A stretch of 64,000 bases of DNA, from positions 3,558,001 to 3,622,000 of the forward strand of contig JAZGTN010000027.1 of NCBI GenBank assembly GCA_037783415.1, read 5' to 3'. Both the position numbers and the translations under genes were made by a program. Below the pieces are notes generated by a model. The model was not told the DNA's origin. It was given only the letters and a program-made list of their open reading frames with translations, and did not search any database. The stretch comes from Leptasterias polaris. Lineage: Eukaryota > Echinodermata > Asteroidea > Forcipulatida > Asteriidae. This document shows positions 23,590-34,770 of the stretch, piece by piece (the stretch's first letter is position 1; each line of letters begins with the position of its first letter).

Positions 23590-24090
23590 TAATACAGCCC
23601 GTATGCGAATTTACTGTGACAAAGTCTAGAAATAAACGAGCAACTACCTAATTTTCATTTGAAAAGTTGTCACTTAAAATCTTCACGTTTTTCTTCACAG
23701 TTGTCTTCATTATATCCTAAACCATCATGCCTAGGCGCCCCCAATTAATTTACTGACTAATTAACTCAGCCCAACTAATTAAACATTTGCATAATATAGC
23801 CCGTATGCGAATTTTCTGTAACAAAGTTTAGAAATAAACACGCTGCTACCCAATTTTCATTTGAAAAGTTGTCATCGAAAAATCATTAAATCTCCACTTT
23901 TTTCTTCCCAGTTGTCTTCATTATCCCAAACCAACATGCCTAGGCGCCCCACTTAATTAACCTACTAATTAACTCAGCCCAACTAATTAAACAATTGAAT
24001 AAATAAAGCCCGTGTGCGAATTTACTATAACGTCTGGAACAAGCACCAACAATTGATTTGAAAAGTTGTCATCGAAAAATCATGGAAGGA
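23590..24090 (+). repeat. ~205-bp tandem repeat, about 2.5 units
   Basis: Three unit starts contain AGCCCGTATGCGAATTT or a variant, at about 23603, 23799 and 24007. Shared downstream landmarks are TTTGAAAAGTTGTCA, CAGTTGTCTTCATTAT and ATGCCTAGGCGCC. No coding signal. Confidence 0.75.
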
Positions 24091-24259
24091 AAGACAGACA
24101 CTATCAAGCAGTTTACGATGCGCAGTGCTTTACTTGGTATTTTCAGCACAAAGTTCAGTTGCCCCTTGTCATGTATGTAAAGCTCTTGTAAAGTATAGTG
24201 AAGTCTCTGACAGTTCCAATGGTACTGTGTATAATTTATACAGTAATACAGTATTTGGT

Positions 24260-24540
24260 AAAATTTGTATACACCCCAAATGTAGCTCTAGCAAATTAAG
24301 CATTGGACCAAGTTAAGCTGCAATCCGCAAAAGAATGTTGGAAAATAAGCATTTTGTAAATCCACTGCTGACCGATAGTTTACCAGTAGCCAAAATCTGT
24401 GTACACCCCAAATGTGGCTTGGGTCAACCAGGCATTGGACCAACATCTTGCAGGCTGCAATCGGCTGAAGAATGTGGGAGAAAAATCACTTTGTATATAT
24501 TCATGAAATGACCACTACTGACCACCAGTTAACTATTGCC
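24260..24540 (+). repeat. ~130-bp tandem duplication
   Basis: TACACCCCAAATGTAGCT...GCATTGGACCAA...CTGCAATC at ~24270 recurs at ~24400, followed in both copies by AAGAATGT...GACC...AGTT. Two diverged copies. Confidence 0.6.
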
Positions 24541-24689
24541 CAAATTTTACTACCATCCCCAGTTAGGACGGTATCATGGTTTAATTTGACGAAGTTTTTT
24601 TTTAATCGGCCGGACAGTTAATTAGAGTTATGTTCTTTTTCATTTTGACCGAAGAAAGAAATAAACAATTAAATCTAGCATTATAATAA

Positions 24690-24843
24690 TATATCACTCT
24701 GCTTCGCGTGACTGATATAAAGAAAAAAGGAAAAAAAGAAAGAATTATTGCTTCAAAATATATCAGCCTGTCTTGCAAGGCTGATATAAAGAAAGAAATC
24801 TAGCATTTCAATAGCATATCAGCTTGCTTCGCAAGGCTAGTAT
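24690..24843 (+). repeat. three tandem hairpin-forming units (~60 bp)
   Basis: Three copies of a palindromic segment of the ATATCAGC...TGCTTCGCAAGGCTGATAT type, at about 24690, 24757 and 24814. Purine-rich AAAGAAAGAAA linkers separate them. Confidence 0.6.
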
Positions 24844-26690
24844 AAATAGATTTTACGTGTGCTATGGTATTGAGATTATGACCAAATGTAGGTTGAAAGA
24901 AAGTAAAAATCATGACACCTTAAAACTACTTTTCTTCAAACATATAACCCACATTGCTGAACATGAACAAATAGGTTACCTTCGCGATGCGAACTTGAAT
25001 ACTTGCCTAATTCTTTTGTTCAAGAAAGAGAGTAAAAGAGGAAGAACGCAAACAGCAACAAAAAAGACAAGATATATTCAGTGATGAGATGACGTTGAGT
25101 GGGTAAGCAATGATAACAAAGAAGAAAACACTGCGCGGGCAATGGAGAGTGAAGAAATAAAGTAATACCTCGCAAGTTCATTTCGTTATAATCTGCACGC
25201 GCTATTCGCGCCCTTTTTAACGCGATATACCGCCTAAACGGACGCGTTTGACTAAACTGGAATTGTTTTCACACCCCAAACACCAACCCCTCATCTATGT
25301 GCCACTGAACCAGGGGGGGGGGGGGGGGGCGGAAGGGGTGTTGCGCAATCATTTGCGATCGCTGTTGGGGTACACTCCATTTTAAAAATAGGTAATGACC
25401 ATTAACAAACAAAAAGAAATCCATGTATACCGTTAAAATTCTCTCTTTATCAGCACTGAAAACATAACAGTGTATATCGTAAGAGTATTTTCAATTGTTG
25501 AGATGCTTAATTTTAAATAAAGTGCGTACAAATATTATCGAAAATTTCCCGTTGGTTTATTGCAGCGGCTAACGTGTGTATGAATGGGTCCAGGTGGGAA
25601 TTTCGTTACAAATGGTCTCCCCTAAAATGGCTACAAATATCGACATAATGTGAAAAAAATTATCGTTCATCCTCTGATTTTTTTCCATTAACGTAATATT
25701 TAGGAATAGATCTTTCATTCCTGAAAGTTTAATCAAAATCCCTCGGTACATCCTCTAGATATTTGACGATTTTTTTGGAGAGAATGGATCCCGCCAATAC
25801 GTAGTTTGCGTTTAAACGATCTCTGTTGACGGACGGGAACATTTGCCGCAGGTAATTGTAATTCTGAGGCAACATACACATCTTAAACAGATATGTTATA
25901 CATGTCGTTTAGGTTAAATATATGTTGTTTATTAAATAGTTAATTTACTGAAGCAGTTGGCAAGGCAAAAAAAACAATTTACAAATGTTTTCTGGTGTAA
26001 AGATTTTGTGAATTTACAACATTTGAAGATAACAATAAACCTCTGATAAAATGGACTCGTCCAGGCAGTCTCAACGGCACGCAGCGGAGAGCAACCGTCA
26101 ATTCAAATAGTGTGTACTGTGCGTACACACACATCCGTTTGTACGTAGTGGGGAGCTTCGACCAGTTCACGTCGCGATGGTCGAATGAGATTATTTTCAA
26201 CGTAGGTGGAGCGCTGGTGGCGCTACCCCTTCCGCCCCCCCCCCCCCCCCCCTGCGTAGCATTTGAGCACAGCCCGGACTGATGGGCTTTGCGTGGCACA
26301 ATGCGTTTACGCACTTAGGATGAGCATCCTGTGTTTATTAGTGAAATGGGATTATAAAACCAACTGTCTACCTTGACAGCGGCTGCAGCAAGAAATCAAC
26401 TATTGGTATTCGATAAATTAAAGTTGATTAATTGGGTGTACTTTGGTTGTCAGATTATTATCTTCGTACTCAGATTTTTGGGGTATTAAAATAATGCTCG
26501 ATCCGGTGCAATTAGGAGCGAAGGGTGTTAGTATCAGAGTAAAACATTGACAACTTAGAACAATACTCCCAATTTGAAGAATCTCTTGGTCACCACTGAA
26601 GACGTTGTCTTCAATCCACGTGAAAAACCAAGAAGTGCTGCAAGTCTACTTTGAAGATAAATTTTCTGAAAATCCTATCCCTAAATTGTA
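24844..26690. other. no gene seen; possible G-run inverted-repeat element
   Basis: No convincing exon. CAG(G)n CGGAAGGGGT at 25311-25340 recurs inverted at 26225-26253 (ACCCCTTCCG(C)n TG). The pair could mark the ends of a ~0.94-kb element, but no target duplication is visible. Confidence 0.3.
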
Positions 26691-26736
26691 GCAATTACAA
26701 TATTTTTGCAGATCCAAATTATTAAATGTTGACGAC

Positions 26737-27840
26737 GTACAGCTGCCGCCAACCTAAAATGATTTCAAAATTTGTGAGCAAATAGCTCCATTACAGCTTC
26801 ACAATTAAAGGACACCACAGTACAGTTTAATATCCAGCCAAGCGTATCATTGCGCGGAAGGGTAGGAGGCATTTCTATCACGTTTTCTATTTTTCGTGGC
26901 GAAAGCTTCAAGGTTGGTCTCGATCTCGATTTCCCTCTTATTTCTAGAAAAAGGGAGCTTGGTCGATGAAAACGTGACTTTTACCAGCAGAAAAAAGTTA
27001 ATTCTATATGGTGGTTTCAGCTAGCCTTTGCTTGTTGCTTTTGAAGTAACACAATCAATATACACGGAGGAAAATATACTGAATTGAATGAATTGAACCG
27101 ACCGTCTTCTTGGGCTTCAAGGTTTCGTTAATTAAAATACAGACCTTTGCACTGACGTCATCACGCTGCCATCTTAATAAACCGATGATGTAAGAACGGA
27201 AACGCTCAGATCTGTACGCGCGACGCACTTCCCCCGCCCCTCTCCCTCCCCCATCCCTCCCCTCTCTTTTACTCTCTCTCTGACTGTCCGTCTCCCCCTC
27301 ATAATAACTCATTAATATGTGGATATTGAGTCCCTTTTTGTCCGTTTGATTTTTGTTCATGCCCCCCTCCCCCCCCCCCCCCCCATCTCTTACTCTCTCT
27401 CTCTCTCTCTTTAGTCCATAGGGGCGGATCAGCCCCCTCCCATGGTGGTCTGAACTCCTTCCTTATACAACGACTCCAGAGCAGGCAAGCCGAATTAATC
27501 GTTATGGCAAAATTGTCACAACAACTCTAATGGCTTCCTTTCCAAAAACGTATCATTCTCAAGTTGTTAACCATCAGGTATAATTGTTGGAAGGAAGGTG
27601 CTCCTCCTTACTTAACTGAACTTCATACCAGCCTAATCGCACACTCTGTTCAAGCTCAGATACAATGATTCTCACAAAACCTCAAACCAAATACTCTTCA
27701 TCTGCTAAGGTTTTCATGCAGCTGCTCCAAACCTTTGGAACAATCTTCCTTATCAAATATCTCTTGCACAATTTCTCTTACTGTTACTGAATTCAAAACA
27801 TCGCTTAAAACTCACCTTTTCGGGACTTATTTTACTTAAG
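26737..27840 (+). mobile_element. LINE-tail composite, copy 1
   Basis: The block runs from TGACGACGTACAGCTGCCGCC to about AACTCACCTTTTCGGGAC. It matches 27950-27974 plus 33741-34770, the same block split by the CACTA-like insert. The last ~350 bp (27480-27830) translate, with frame breaks, as the C-terminal tail of a CR1/L2-like LINE reverse transcriptase (WLPFQKRI, LKLLT, GAPPYLTEL, then SKPLEQ.. in place of a P.LWNNLP-type motif, and FKTSLKTHLF). The front part contains GACGTCATCACG and ATGATGTAAGAACGG, which may be 5' UTR. Such a 5'-to-3' composite would be a non-autonomous LINE derivative. Confidence 0.6.
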
Positions 27841-27987
27841 CTATTTACTTCATTCTCATTCTCATCAGATTAAAATATTGACGACTTAGATTAATACTAT
27901 TTATTTTATGACTGTTCATAATAATTGCAGAGCTAAATATTATATGTTGACGACGTACAGCTGTCGCCAACCTACACTGAAAACATC

Positions 27988-28275
27988 TAGTAGTCAATTT
28001 GGAGAAAAAATTAGTCAAACAGGCATTAAAAATCAGTCTTCCCATGCATGACTAATTTTTCAATCCGAACTTACTAATAGGAAACATTTTTACTAATTGA
28101 CCTAATGAAATTACTAATTTAAAATTTTCAAAGACTAATACGAATTTGTTGTTACTAATTTTGCCCTTCGATTAATTGATACAGAGTACTGATTGACTAG
28201 TTTGTTTGTCTCCTAAAGATGAAATGACTAGTCTGACATAGCAATGACAACTTTGTCGACTAATGTGTGAGAAAA
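27988..28275. repeat. left subterminal repeat region of CACTA-like element
   Basis: About a dozen ACTAAT or ATTAGT motifs, both orientations, in ~290 bp. Some are extended to GACTAATTT or AATTAGTCAA. Confidence 0.7.
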
Positions 28276-29081
28276 GTACTAATTGAATTGGCTCCGAAGG
28301 TGCGGCACAATAGACATGATAGAAAAGCCTGTACAAAAATACTCGTACAGCGTTCGGTCGAGTGCCACCGACCCTTCCTCCCTATGTTGTGAATTAAATA
28401 CAATTTTGTATTCTTCATCAAAGGGCATTTCTCAATTATCAAATTTAATATAAGAATAACTTCCTGATTCAACTTTTGGGGAAACATGAGTGCCGCTTGT
28501 AACCATGGAGGTAGTCTGTAAACAGTGCTGTCACTAATCAGCACGGTGAGTACAATTAACAGAACAGCAAGAACACAATCGCACCCCCATCCCCCGTTTT
28601 CGCGCCGAAATTTTGTTGTGCGCGATGATCGCGCATTATTGCAATTCAGCACAGTTTATTACACTGTTCAAAAACCATTATCGAAAAATAGCGTGTCATT
28701 TTCACTGTCGCGCAAATATCGACCGCGCGATTCGTAACTCTCCCTCTCGTCTGTCTGCTGCAGCCAAAAACGTCAGCAGAGGTCAGTCCGTGTCAACGTG
28801 TGCTGTGGGTGGTGAATGAAATATAATAAGGTAATGAATTTATTGTATTCTGTTGTAATTATTCATTAGTATAACAATGTTAGTAAGTAACGCAGGTCCC
28901 AGTAATGCATAGAGGACTTGCCTGGCTGAGAATGACTCTAAACGTTAACTTACATAAGCAGCATTTTGGGTTTCCCTTTTCAATCTCGACTCAAAAAAGT
29001 CTCTGAGACTCATGACTTTGAATTGAGTCATGTCCACCACACGCTAACCACCTCCATCCATGCACTCGGTGTAACAGTACT

Positions 29082-29257
29082 ATAGACCTTATGCATATGA
29101 CGTCATATGAGTAGGGCGCCCTCGCCTAGAGGTCAAAAGGAAGATGTTCATTGGCCAGTCCTGTGCGCCGCGCGTACAAATCAGCGCGTTTCCCATTGTT
29201 TCGTCATCAGTTTACCTCTAAGATGGCGGCTTGGTGACGTCAATGCATAAGGTCTAT
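29082..29257. mobile_element. 176-bp MITE nested in the CACTA-like element
   Basis: Begins ATAGACCTTATGCATATGAC and ends with the inverted counterpart TGACGTCAATGCATAAGGTCTAT (compare outermost ATAGACCTTATGCAT). It contains AAGATGGCGGCTTGG. It lies upstream of the first exon found for the carried gene. Confidence 0.7.
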
Positions 29258-29858
29258 TGAAGCTGTACTACTCTTAGTATCCTGGTGTCATGGGTTTTCA
29301 GTAGGATAACAGGAAAATTGTTCACAATCAAAAACAAAATGATTTTTTTTTAAATCATCTATCCAACATTTTTACAATGACACTTGCACTTCATCTTGTG
29401 TTGAAATCTTATAAGTTTGGGTTTTACCATGGTCATGGGAATAAACTAGTTTATAATTATTGCTCCATGGTTTTACGTTGCGAGAGATAGTCCGCCATTT
29501 ATGCACGACATTGGAACGATCACAGAGCAGAGAGTGATGTTTTCAGGAGAGTCGCGTAAATACCAGTACTGGTAAATACGTTGTAGGCCTACATGTACAA
29601 TCATGCTAAGATAATGTTCGTCTCCTGAGGCGAAAATTATTTTTGTGACATACAAATTGTTTTCCTCATTTCTCAAAAACTACAGCACATCAGCAAGTAA
29701 TATTTTAAGGGAAGCTTTCTACCATCATTATCTTCAAACCGTTTAAGTTTAATGTAAATCTGTGGACATTGCGTTTTGTGTCGTACAAAAACTAAAAGTA
29801 GGCCTACCCAAAAACCCTTTAAGGATTTTAATTAAGAAACCTTTGTTTTGTATTTCAG

Positions 29859-32209
29859 GTTGGCGTGCATGTACATGGGCGTGTGCAGGCAAAGTTCACC
29901 ATGGACTCCTCAACAAAGTAAGTTCACTGCCTACACAGACACAGTCAACAATTGTTCACATTTCATATTATTATTATTGATGGCAAAATTAAATTTCTTT
30001 ATGAATACCCGACGCAGGTCGTTTCGTACCAATCATTATTACTATTAGCCTATGTTGCACGAGGGAGATTAAGCCACTACTAGCCTACTTCTACTAATAA
30101 GATTGCCAATACCATTTTACACCATTCACTACCCTTATTGATTTTAAGAAAAGTACAAAGTTACTTTAAAAAAAATACATACATACTTGACCTTGAGTTG
30201 CAGAAATTGTTTACATTTAAAAGATAAAGGCCTTCGTGTGAAGTTTTTAAAGCAAAAGGCTAATATTTGAATAATCAGCTTCCATGTTACTAATATGTTG
30301 TTACCTTTTGATTCACACAAGAAAGAGCAACAAAACTAGGAGGATCAATATGGTTATTAGTTTTCAAGTATGTACATCATGTCTTGTGGGATAACTTCTG
30401 AGGCGTTGTAGTTGTCATCGTAGTCATGTGAGTCGTGTGACTCGTTGTGACCCTATGATGATGGAGTTCCATCTCAACTAATCCAGAGCTAGCTGAAAAG
30501 TGATAATGCCTGTTAATACCGCATTTCTTTTCTACAGCTTCTGGCAGAGTTTCACAGGATACATGGGACATCTCGTATAAAGAGCTTGCTACAAGTTGGC
30601 CTTGACACATATGCTTGCAGCATCTTAGAGGTCTACAATGCAAGGAGAAATGAAGACAAAATCCCGGTTTCTGCTGCTCATAAGTCAGATAGTAAGTATA
30701 ACAAATATAATTAAATAGCGTAATTATCTTCATACAAAATATTACATTGTAAGATTTTTGTTAATCGTATTGAAGCTTGGAATGCATATATCAATATCTT
30801 GAAAAGTTCTGCAGTTTTTAAAACAATTTTGAGTGCACCTTTAAATACTGTTGTTTCAGCAGTTTAATTTTTCACTCTTACATAGGAGCAAGGCTATTTT
30901 ACATTCGCAAGATGGATCTCTTGGTTGAAATCGTACATTTTAATCAGAAATTATTTCAAAGATATTTTCAAGGGGTATGGATCCGAGATCATCAGTCACC
31001 TTCATTGTACGCGTGAAGTACCAGACCTGCAGTATGAAGAAGCTTTGTATTATCAGAACTGTAATGTCAATGTTCCTGATATTATTTTTAATACAGATTT
31101 CAAGACAACAGAAGCAATATGTGCTTTACCATCATTGCTGAAGGAAAACGCCACAGATATGTTCTATACAAAGGTAGGTTATATAAGTAGTCATGTTTTA
31201 TAAAGTAATATGCTGGTTAACTTCTGGATGGAGCATGCATGCAGCCTAATGTAAGCAGTAATGTGTGTCAACTAAATACTACTTGCATGCACCCCACCTC
31301 CTTTCTGGCAAAACCACCACAGAACCTTCATTTTACAAGACCCCAAAGAAATGTTAATGGTTTTTTGTATGTGGTAATCTGGTCTATCAAGCAGAGTTTT
31401 TTTAAATCTGGGTCAAAGGTCATGGTGACCCATAATTGTTTTCTTAATTTAAGGACACATTTGATTAGAGCATTTAATTCTGATCATTGTTATACCAAAC
31501 TTGCACAATTTTGTGGAAAACTTACCTATTTATGGTTTATTTTGTTTATTATTTAAAAAAATTTGGGGGGGGGGGGGGGTGATATGGAATCACCCACGTG
31601 CTCGTGGAATATTTGCCCCCCAAAAATCTGCATCCCATGCTGACATGGGACGCAGAAGCACTGTATTTTTCTGTATTCCACTCACGCTTGAAAAATAACT
31701 AATAGTGTTACGTAATGTCATGCAGTGATCTCGAATTATAGAAAACAAATTGCAAAATTGCTTCCCAAAGCACTGATGTGCTGTATTGTGGCATTAATTA
31801 AGTTTTAGCCATTTTGTACTAGAAGTATGAATAAGACATCTGGTTGCTTGTAGCAATATTGATTAACTTTACTTTTTACTTTTGTTTATTTAAGGATGAA
31901 GACAGCCCACATCCTGTGTACATCGAAATGGACGAAAAATCGGCACAAGTGTCTACAGAGTTTAAAGTAGTTGCAGAAGGCGAGGTACTTTCTGTTGTTG
32001 ATGATATAACAACAGCAGTCGCGTGCTACATATCCTCGTTTTTTGTATTTCACCTGCAGTACATCCCAGAACTTGTGAAGACTATTGCATTTTATCAGTA
32101 TGGTGTGCTAAAGATTGATGACCAGACTGGTGTTCATAAGTCGGTTTTAAGCTTACTGGCACGTTTAACTAAGAAAAGGTCAGTTGAGGCACTTTCCAAG
32201 AAAAAGTGA
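29859..32209 (+). CDS. multi-exon gene inside CACTA-like element; SAMD3-like C-terminal region
   Basis: Exons supported by splice signals: 29859-29917, 30538-30691, about 30893-31173 and 31895-32209 (stop TGA). Exons 1 and 2 join in phase 0 (GLLNK|LLAEFHRIHG). Exon 2 ends in phase 1, and exon 3 fits only if its acceptor is the AAG ending at 30892; the better acceptor at 30885 would give a phase mismatch. Exons 3 and 4 join in phase 0. Exon 4 (PHPVYIEMDEKSAQV..., DDITTAVACYISSFFVFHLQY, then a basic tail ending SKKK) resembles the C-terminal domain of multicopy animal proteins often annotated SAMD3-like or uncharacterised. That is from memory. The 5' exons and start codon were not identified. 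The function is unknown, and the gene may be captured host sequence or an element protein. Confidence 0.62.
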
Positions 32210-33429
32210 AGCAAGATTGGAGGCACCACAAGGCTTTTGTGCATTTAAACAGCTATAAAAGTTAAAGGGAGGGTCCATCAAAACCAATCTTTAATTATGT
32301 TTTATAAAGATCCATGTATAGATTCCGCCCTGTCATAATTATTAGCTGATAAAATAGTACAACAAAATACACACTGTTGGGTTAGTTTTGACATATTGAT
32401 TAAATTACGTGATTGACTATATTTTACCACTCAAAAATCTAACTTTGCCATAGCTTAAACAATTGGACAGAGTGCGCACATATGTATGAGCATAGTTTTG
32501 CCTCCATTCATGTGGGTAGTGAAAGCATGTGAACAATTTCAAGTGATAGGTCAGCTTTAAAATACCAGAGAGTGTCGGAGAGTTAAATAAGAACAGTTAA
32601 TCTTTAATTAAAATTGTGTATGTGCTGATACTGCAGTTAATTTCCTACCCACTTTGTTCTTATCTAATATCAAACAACCTAGCTACATGTACTGCAGAAC
32701 CCAGAGTGTGTCAAGTGTAAGGCTTTCGAAAGTCGTACTCACAAGTCAAATTAAATTTGGTGTTACACTTATTTTTCAGTAGTCACAGTCCAATTGTGAA
32801 AGAAAGAAAGAAATCATCATGTCCAATCTTACATTGAATTGTATAAGTTTTAACTTTGTTTGATACCCTTTCAGTGCAAAATCTGTTAACACCCCTAAAC
32901 ATGTGCAATGTGCATGTAATTCCAATATATGGTTCAGTTCTGTACATACTGTGAATTTTCGGTCCACAATATAGCATCTAAACTGAGTTAAATTTAACTT
33001 TTTCACAACAAATTCCTCTATGGAATGTACCTCATAAAGTTATTGTTGGCAGCGAATGAAGTTGTGTTCAAGATTTTGCACTGAAAGGGCATACAAAATT
33101 ACAGATTTTCACGTAAAATTAGAGCCTTGTGATATTTTGTTTACTTTCATATATGTTTCACTGTCGATTGGAAAATTAGTACATCACTGAAGTTGACGTT
33201 AAATACCGCTTTATTAAAGTCCTGTCATCACCGTGTGTACTGTAGGTGGGAATAATGGATTGTTAAAACAACTTTTGAACATTGCAAGTTGGGGAAAAAC
33301 AAATCTATTGAAGTGTGTTTAATAATGTTAAACAATTTTTGAGATTCAGTAGTTATTCAGTAGTTATTGTTCTCAAAGGAACTGATGGTTAAAACAGTTG
33401 CTTCAGTTGGAGTTGTGTTGGATTTGCAA
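32210..33429. other. 3' region of the carried gene; no further exon seen
   Basis: Sequence between the stop codon and the right subterminal repeats. AATAAA at about 33429 follows a long AT-rich stretch and could serve as a polyadenylation signal. Confidence 0.35.
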
Positions 33430-33727
33430 TAAATTTACAGTGACTAATTATAACAGAAGTGTGTACAAGACTAATTATTGGTATTGCCAGACTAATTAAA
33501 AGACTAAATAGTTTTGCAGCATGACTAATTAATTTTCGTGGATGACTAATTTAATTTCGTGCATTACCAATCTCCAGATCAATTAGTCATTTTAAACCAT
33601 TTTCAAAGACTAACTATAATTTGTCATTTCAGTGTGTATTGACTAATCTTTTGATTGAGTGACCAATTAAAGATTAGTCAAATTAAACCATGTAAATGAC
33701 TAATTTTTTTTAGACAATTGACTAAGT
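33430..33727. repeat. right subterminal repeat region of CACTA-like element
   Basis: Another ~300 bp dense in ACTAAT/ATTAGT motifs (GACTAATTAAAAGACTAA, GATTAGTCAAATTAAAC). It mirrors the left end. Confidence 0.7.
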
Positions 33728-33740
33728 GATGTTTTCAGTG

Positions 33741-34770
33741 TAGATGATTTCAAAACTTGTTTATAATAGCTTGTTTATAATTAAAGATTCACAAAGGTCA
33801 CCGCAATACAATTATCCAGCCGAGCGTATCATTGTGGGATAGGGGGGGGGGGCGGCATTTCTATCACGTTTTCGATTTTTCGTGGCGACAGCTTCAAGGT
33901 TGGTCTCGATCTCGATTGTTTCCCTTATTTCTAGAAAAAAGGAGCTTGGTCGATGAAAACGTGACTTTTACCAGCAGAAACAAGTTATATTTGGCGGTTT
34001 AAATAGCCCTATAGGTCGTTGCTTTTGAATCAACAAATTCAATATACACGGAGGAAGATACTGAATTGAAGGCGAGGACGGTTGCATTCAAAGCTAACCG
34101 ACCGTCTTCTTGAGCTTCAAGGTTTCGTTAATTAAAATACAGACCTTTGCACTGACGTCATCACGCCGCCATCTTAATAAACCGATGATGTAAGAACGGA
34201 AACGCTCAGATCTGCGCGCGACGCACTTTCCCCCTCCCCTCCCACCTCTCTCTCTCCTTAGGGGCGTCAGCCCTCCCGTAGCGGTCTGAACTCCTTCCGT
34301 ATACAACGACTCAAAAAGGCCATCCAAATTAATCTTTATAGCAAAAAACTGACCACGTCTCACTACAACTCCATTGGTTTCCTATTCAAGAACGTATCAT
34401 CTTCAAGTTGTTAACCATCAAATGCTCCTCCTTAGCTTACTGAACTTATCACTCCTACCAGCCTAATCGCACACTCCGTTCCAGCTTTGATAACAGGGCT
34501 CGATTTCACAAAGAGTTAAGATTGATCGTAACTGCAAATCCATCGCAGTTGCTTAGCAAAGAGTGGTGTCACAATACAAATCACTATGGTAATACTGATA
34601 ACTCATCTTAAGATGAATAATTAGTGTTTTGTGAAATCGACCCCCACAGGACTCTCACAAAATCTCAAACCAGATACGCCTCATCTGCCAAAGGATTTTA
34701 TGCGGCTGCTCCAAACCTTTGGAACAATCTTCCTTATCAAATACGTCATGCACCATTTCTCTTACTGAAT
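33741..34770 (+). mobile_element. LINE-tail composite, copy 2 (right part)
   Basis: Continues the block that breaks off at 27974. It matches 26760-27780 of copy 1, including GGTCTCGATCTCGAT, the GACGTCATCACGCCGCCATC segment and the CR1/L2-like reverse-transcriptase tail (CTGCTCCAAACCTTTGGAAC). A MITE interrupts it at 34498-34645. It ends abruptly at GAATTCAAC where the L1/Tx1-like LINE tail begins. Confidence 0.65.
34498..34645. mobile_element. 148-bp MITE inserted in the LINE tail, 5-bp TSD
   Basis: The ends are inverted: GCTCGATTTCACAAAGAGTT and TTTTGTGAAATCGACCCCC. ACAGG is present on both sides (34493-34497 and 34646-34650). Copy 1 of the LINE tail at ~27660 is continuous across this point and gives the empty site. 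Confidence 0.82.

Larger units (their letters stand above)
27975..33740 (+). mobile_element. 5.77-kb CACTA-like DNA transposon carrying a gene
   Basis: The ends are a perfect 13-bp inverted repeat, CACTGAAAACATC (27975-27987) and GATGTTTTCAGTG (33728-33740). Imperfect inverted similarity continues to ~45 bp. TA flanks both sides (27973-27974 and 33741-33742). The flanking halves are the two parts of the LINE-tail composite, whose empty site is visible at about 26755-26770 in copy 1. Each end has ~300 bp packed with ACTAAT/ATTAGT motifs in both orientations, resembling the subterminal repeats of CACTA (En/Spm) elements. No CACTA transposase was recognised; the interior holds a multi-exon gene (29859-32209). 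Family assignment is inferred from termini and subterminal repeats. Confidence 0.75.

Noticed and set aside
25979..26314. 111-codon minus-strand ORF containing poly-Gly
   Set aside because: The frame crosses a poly(dC) tract of uncertain length and shows no domain or splice support.
27055..27360. Conserved minus-strand frame in both LINE-tail copies (also 34094-34363)
   Set aside because: The similarity follows from the duplicated DNA; frames diverge at each indel and lack domain features.
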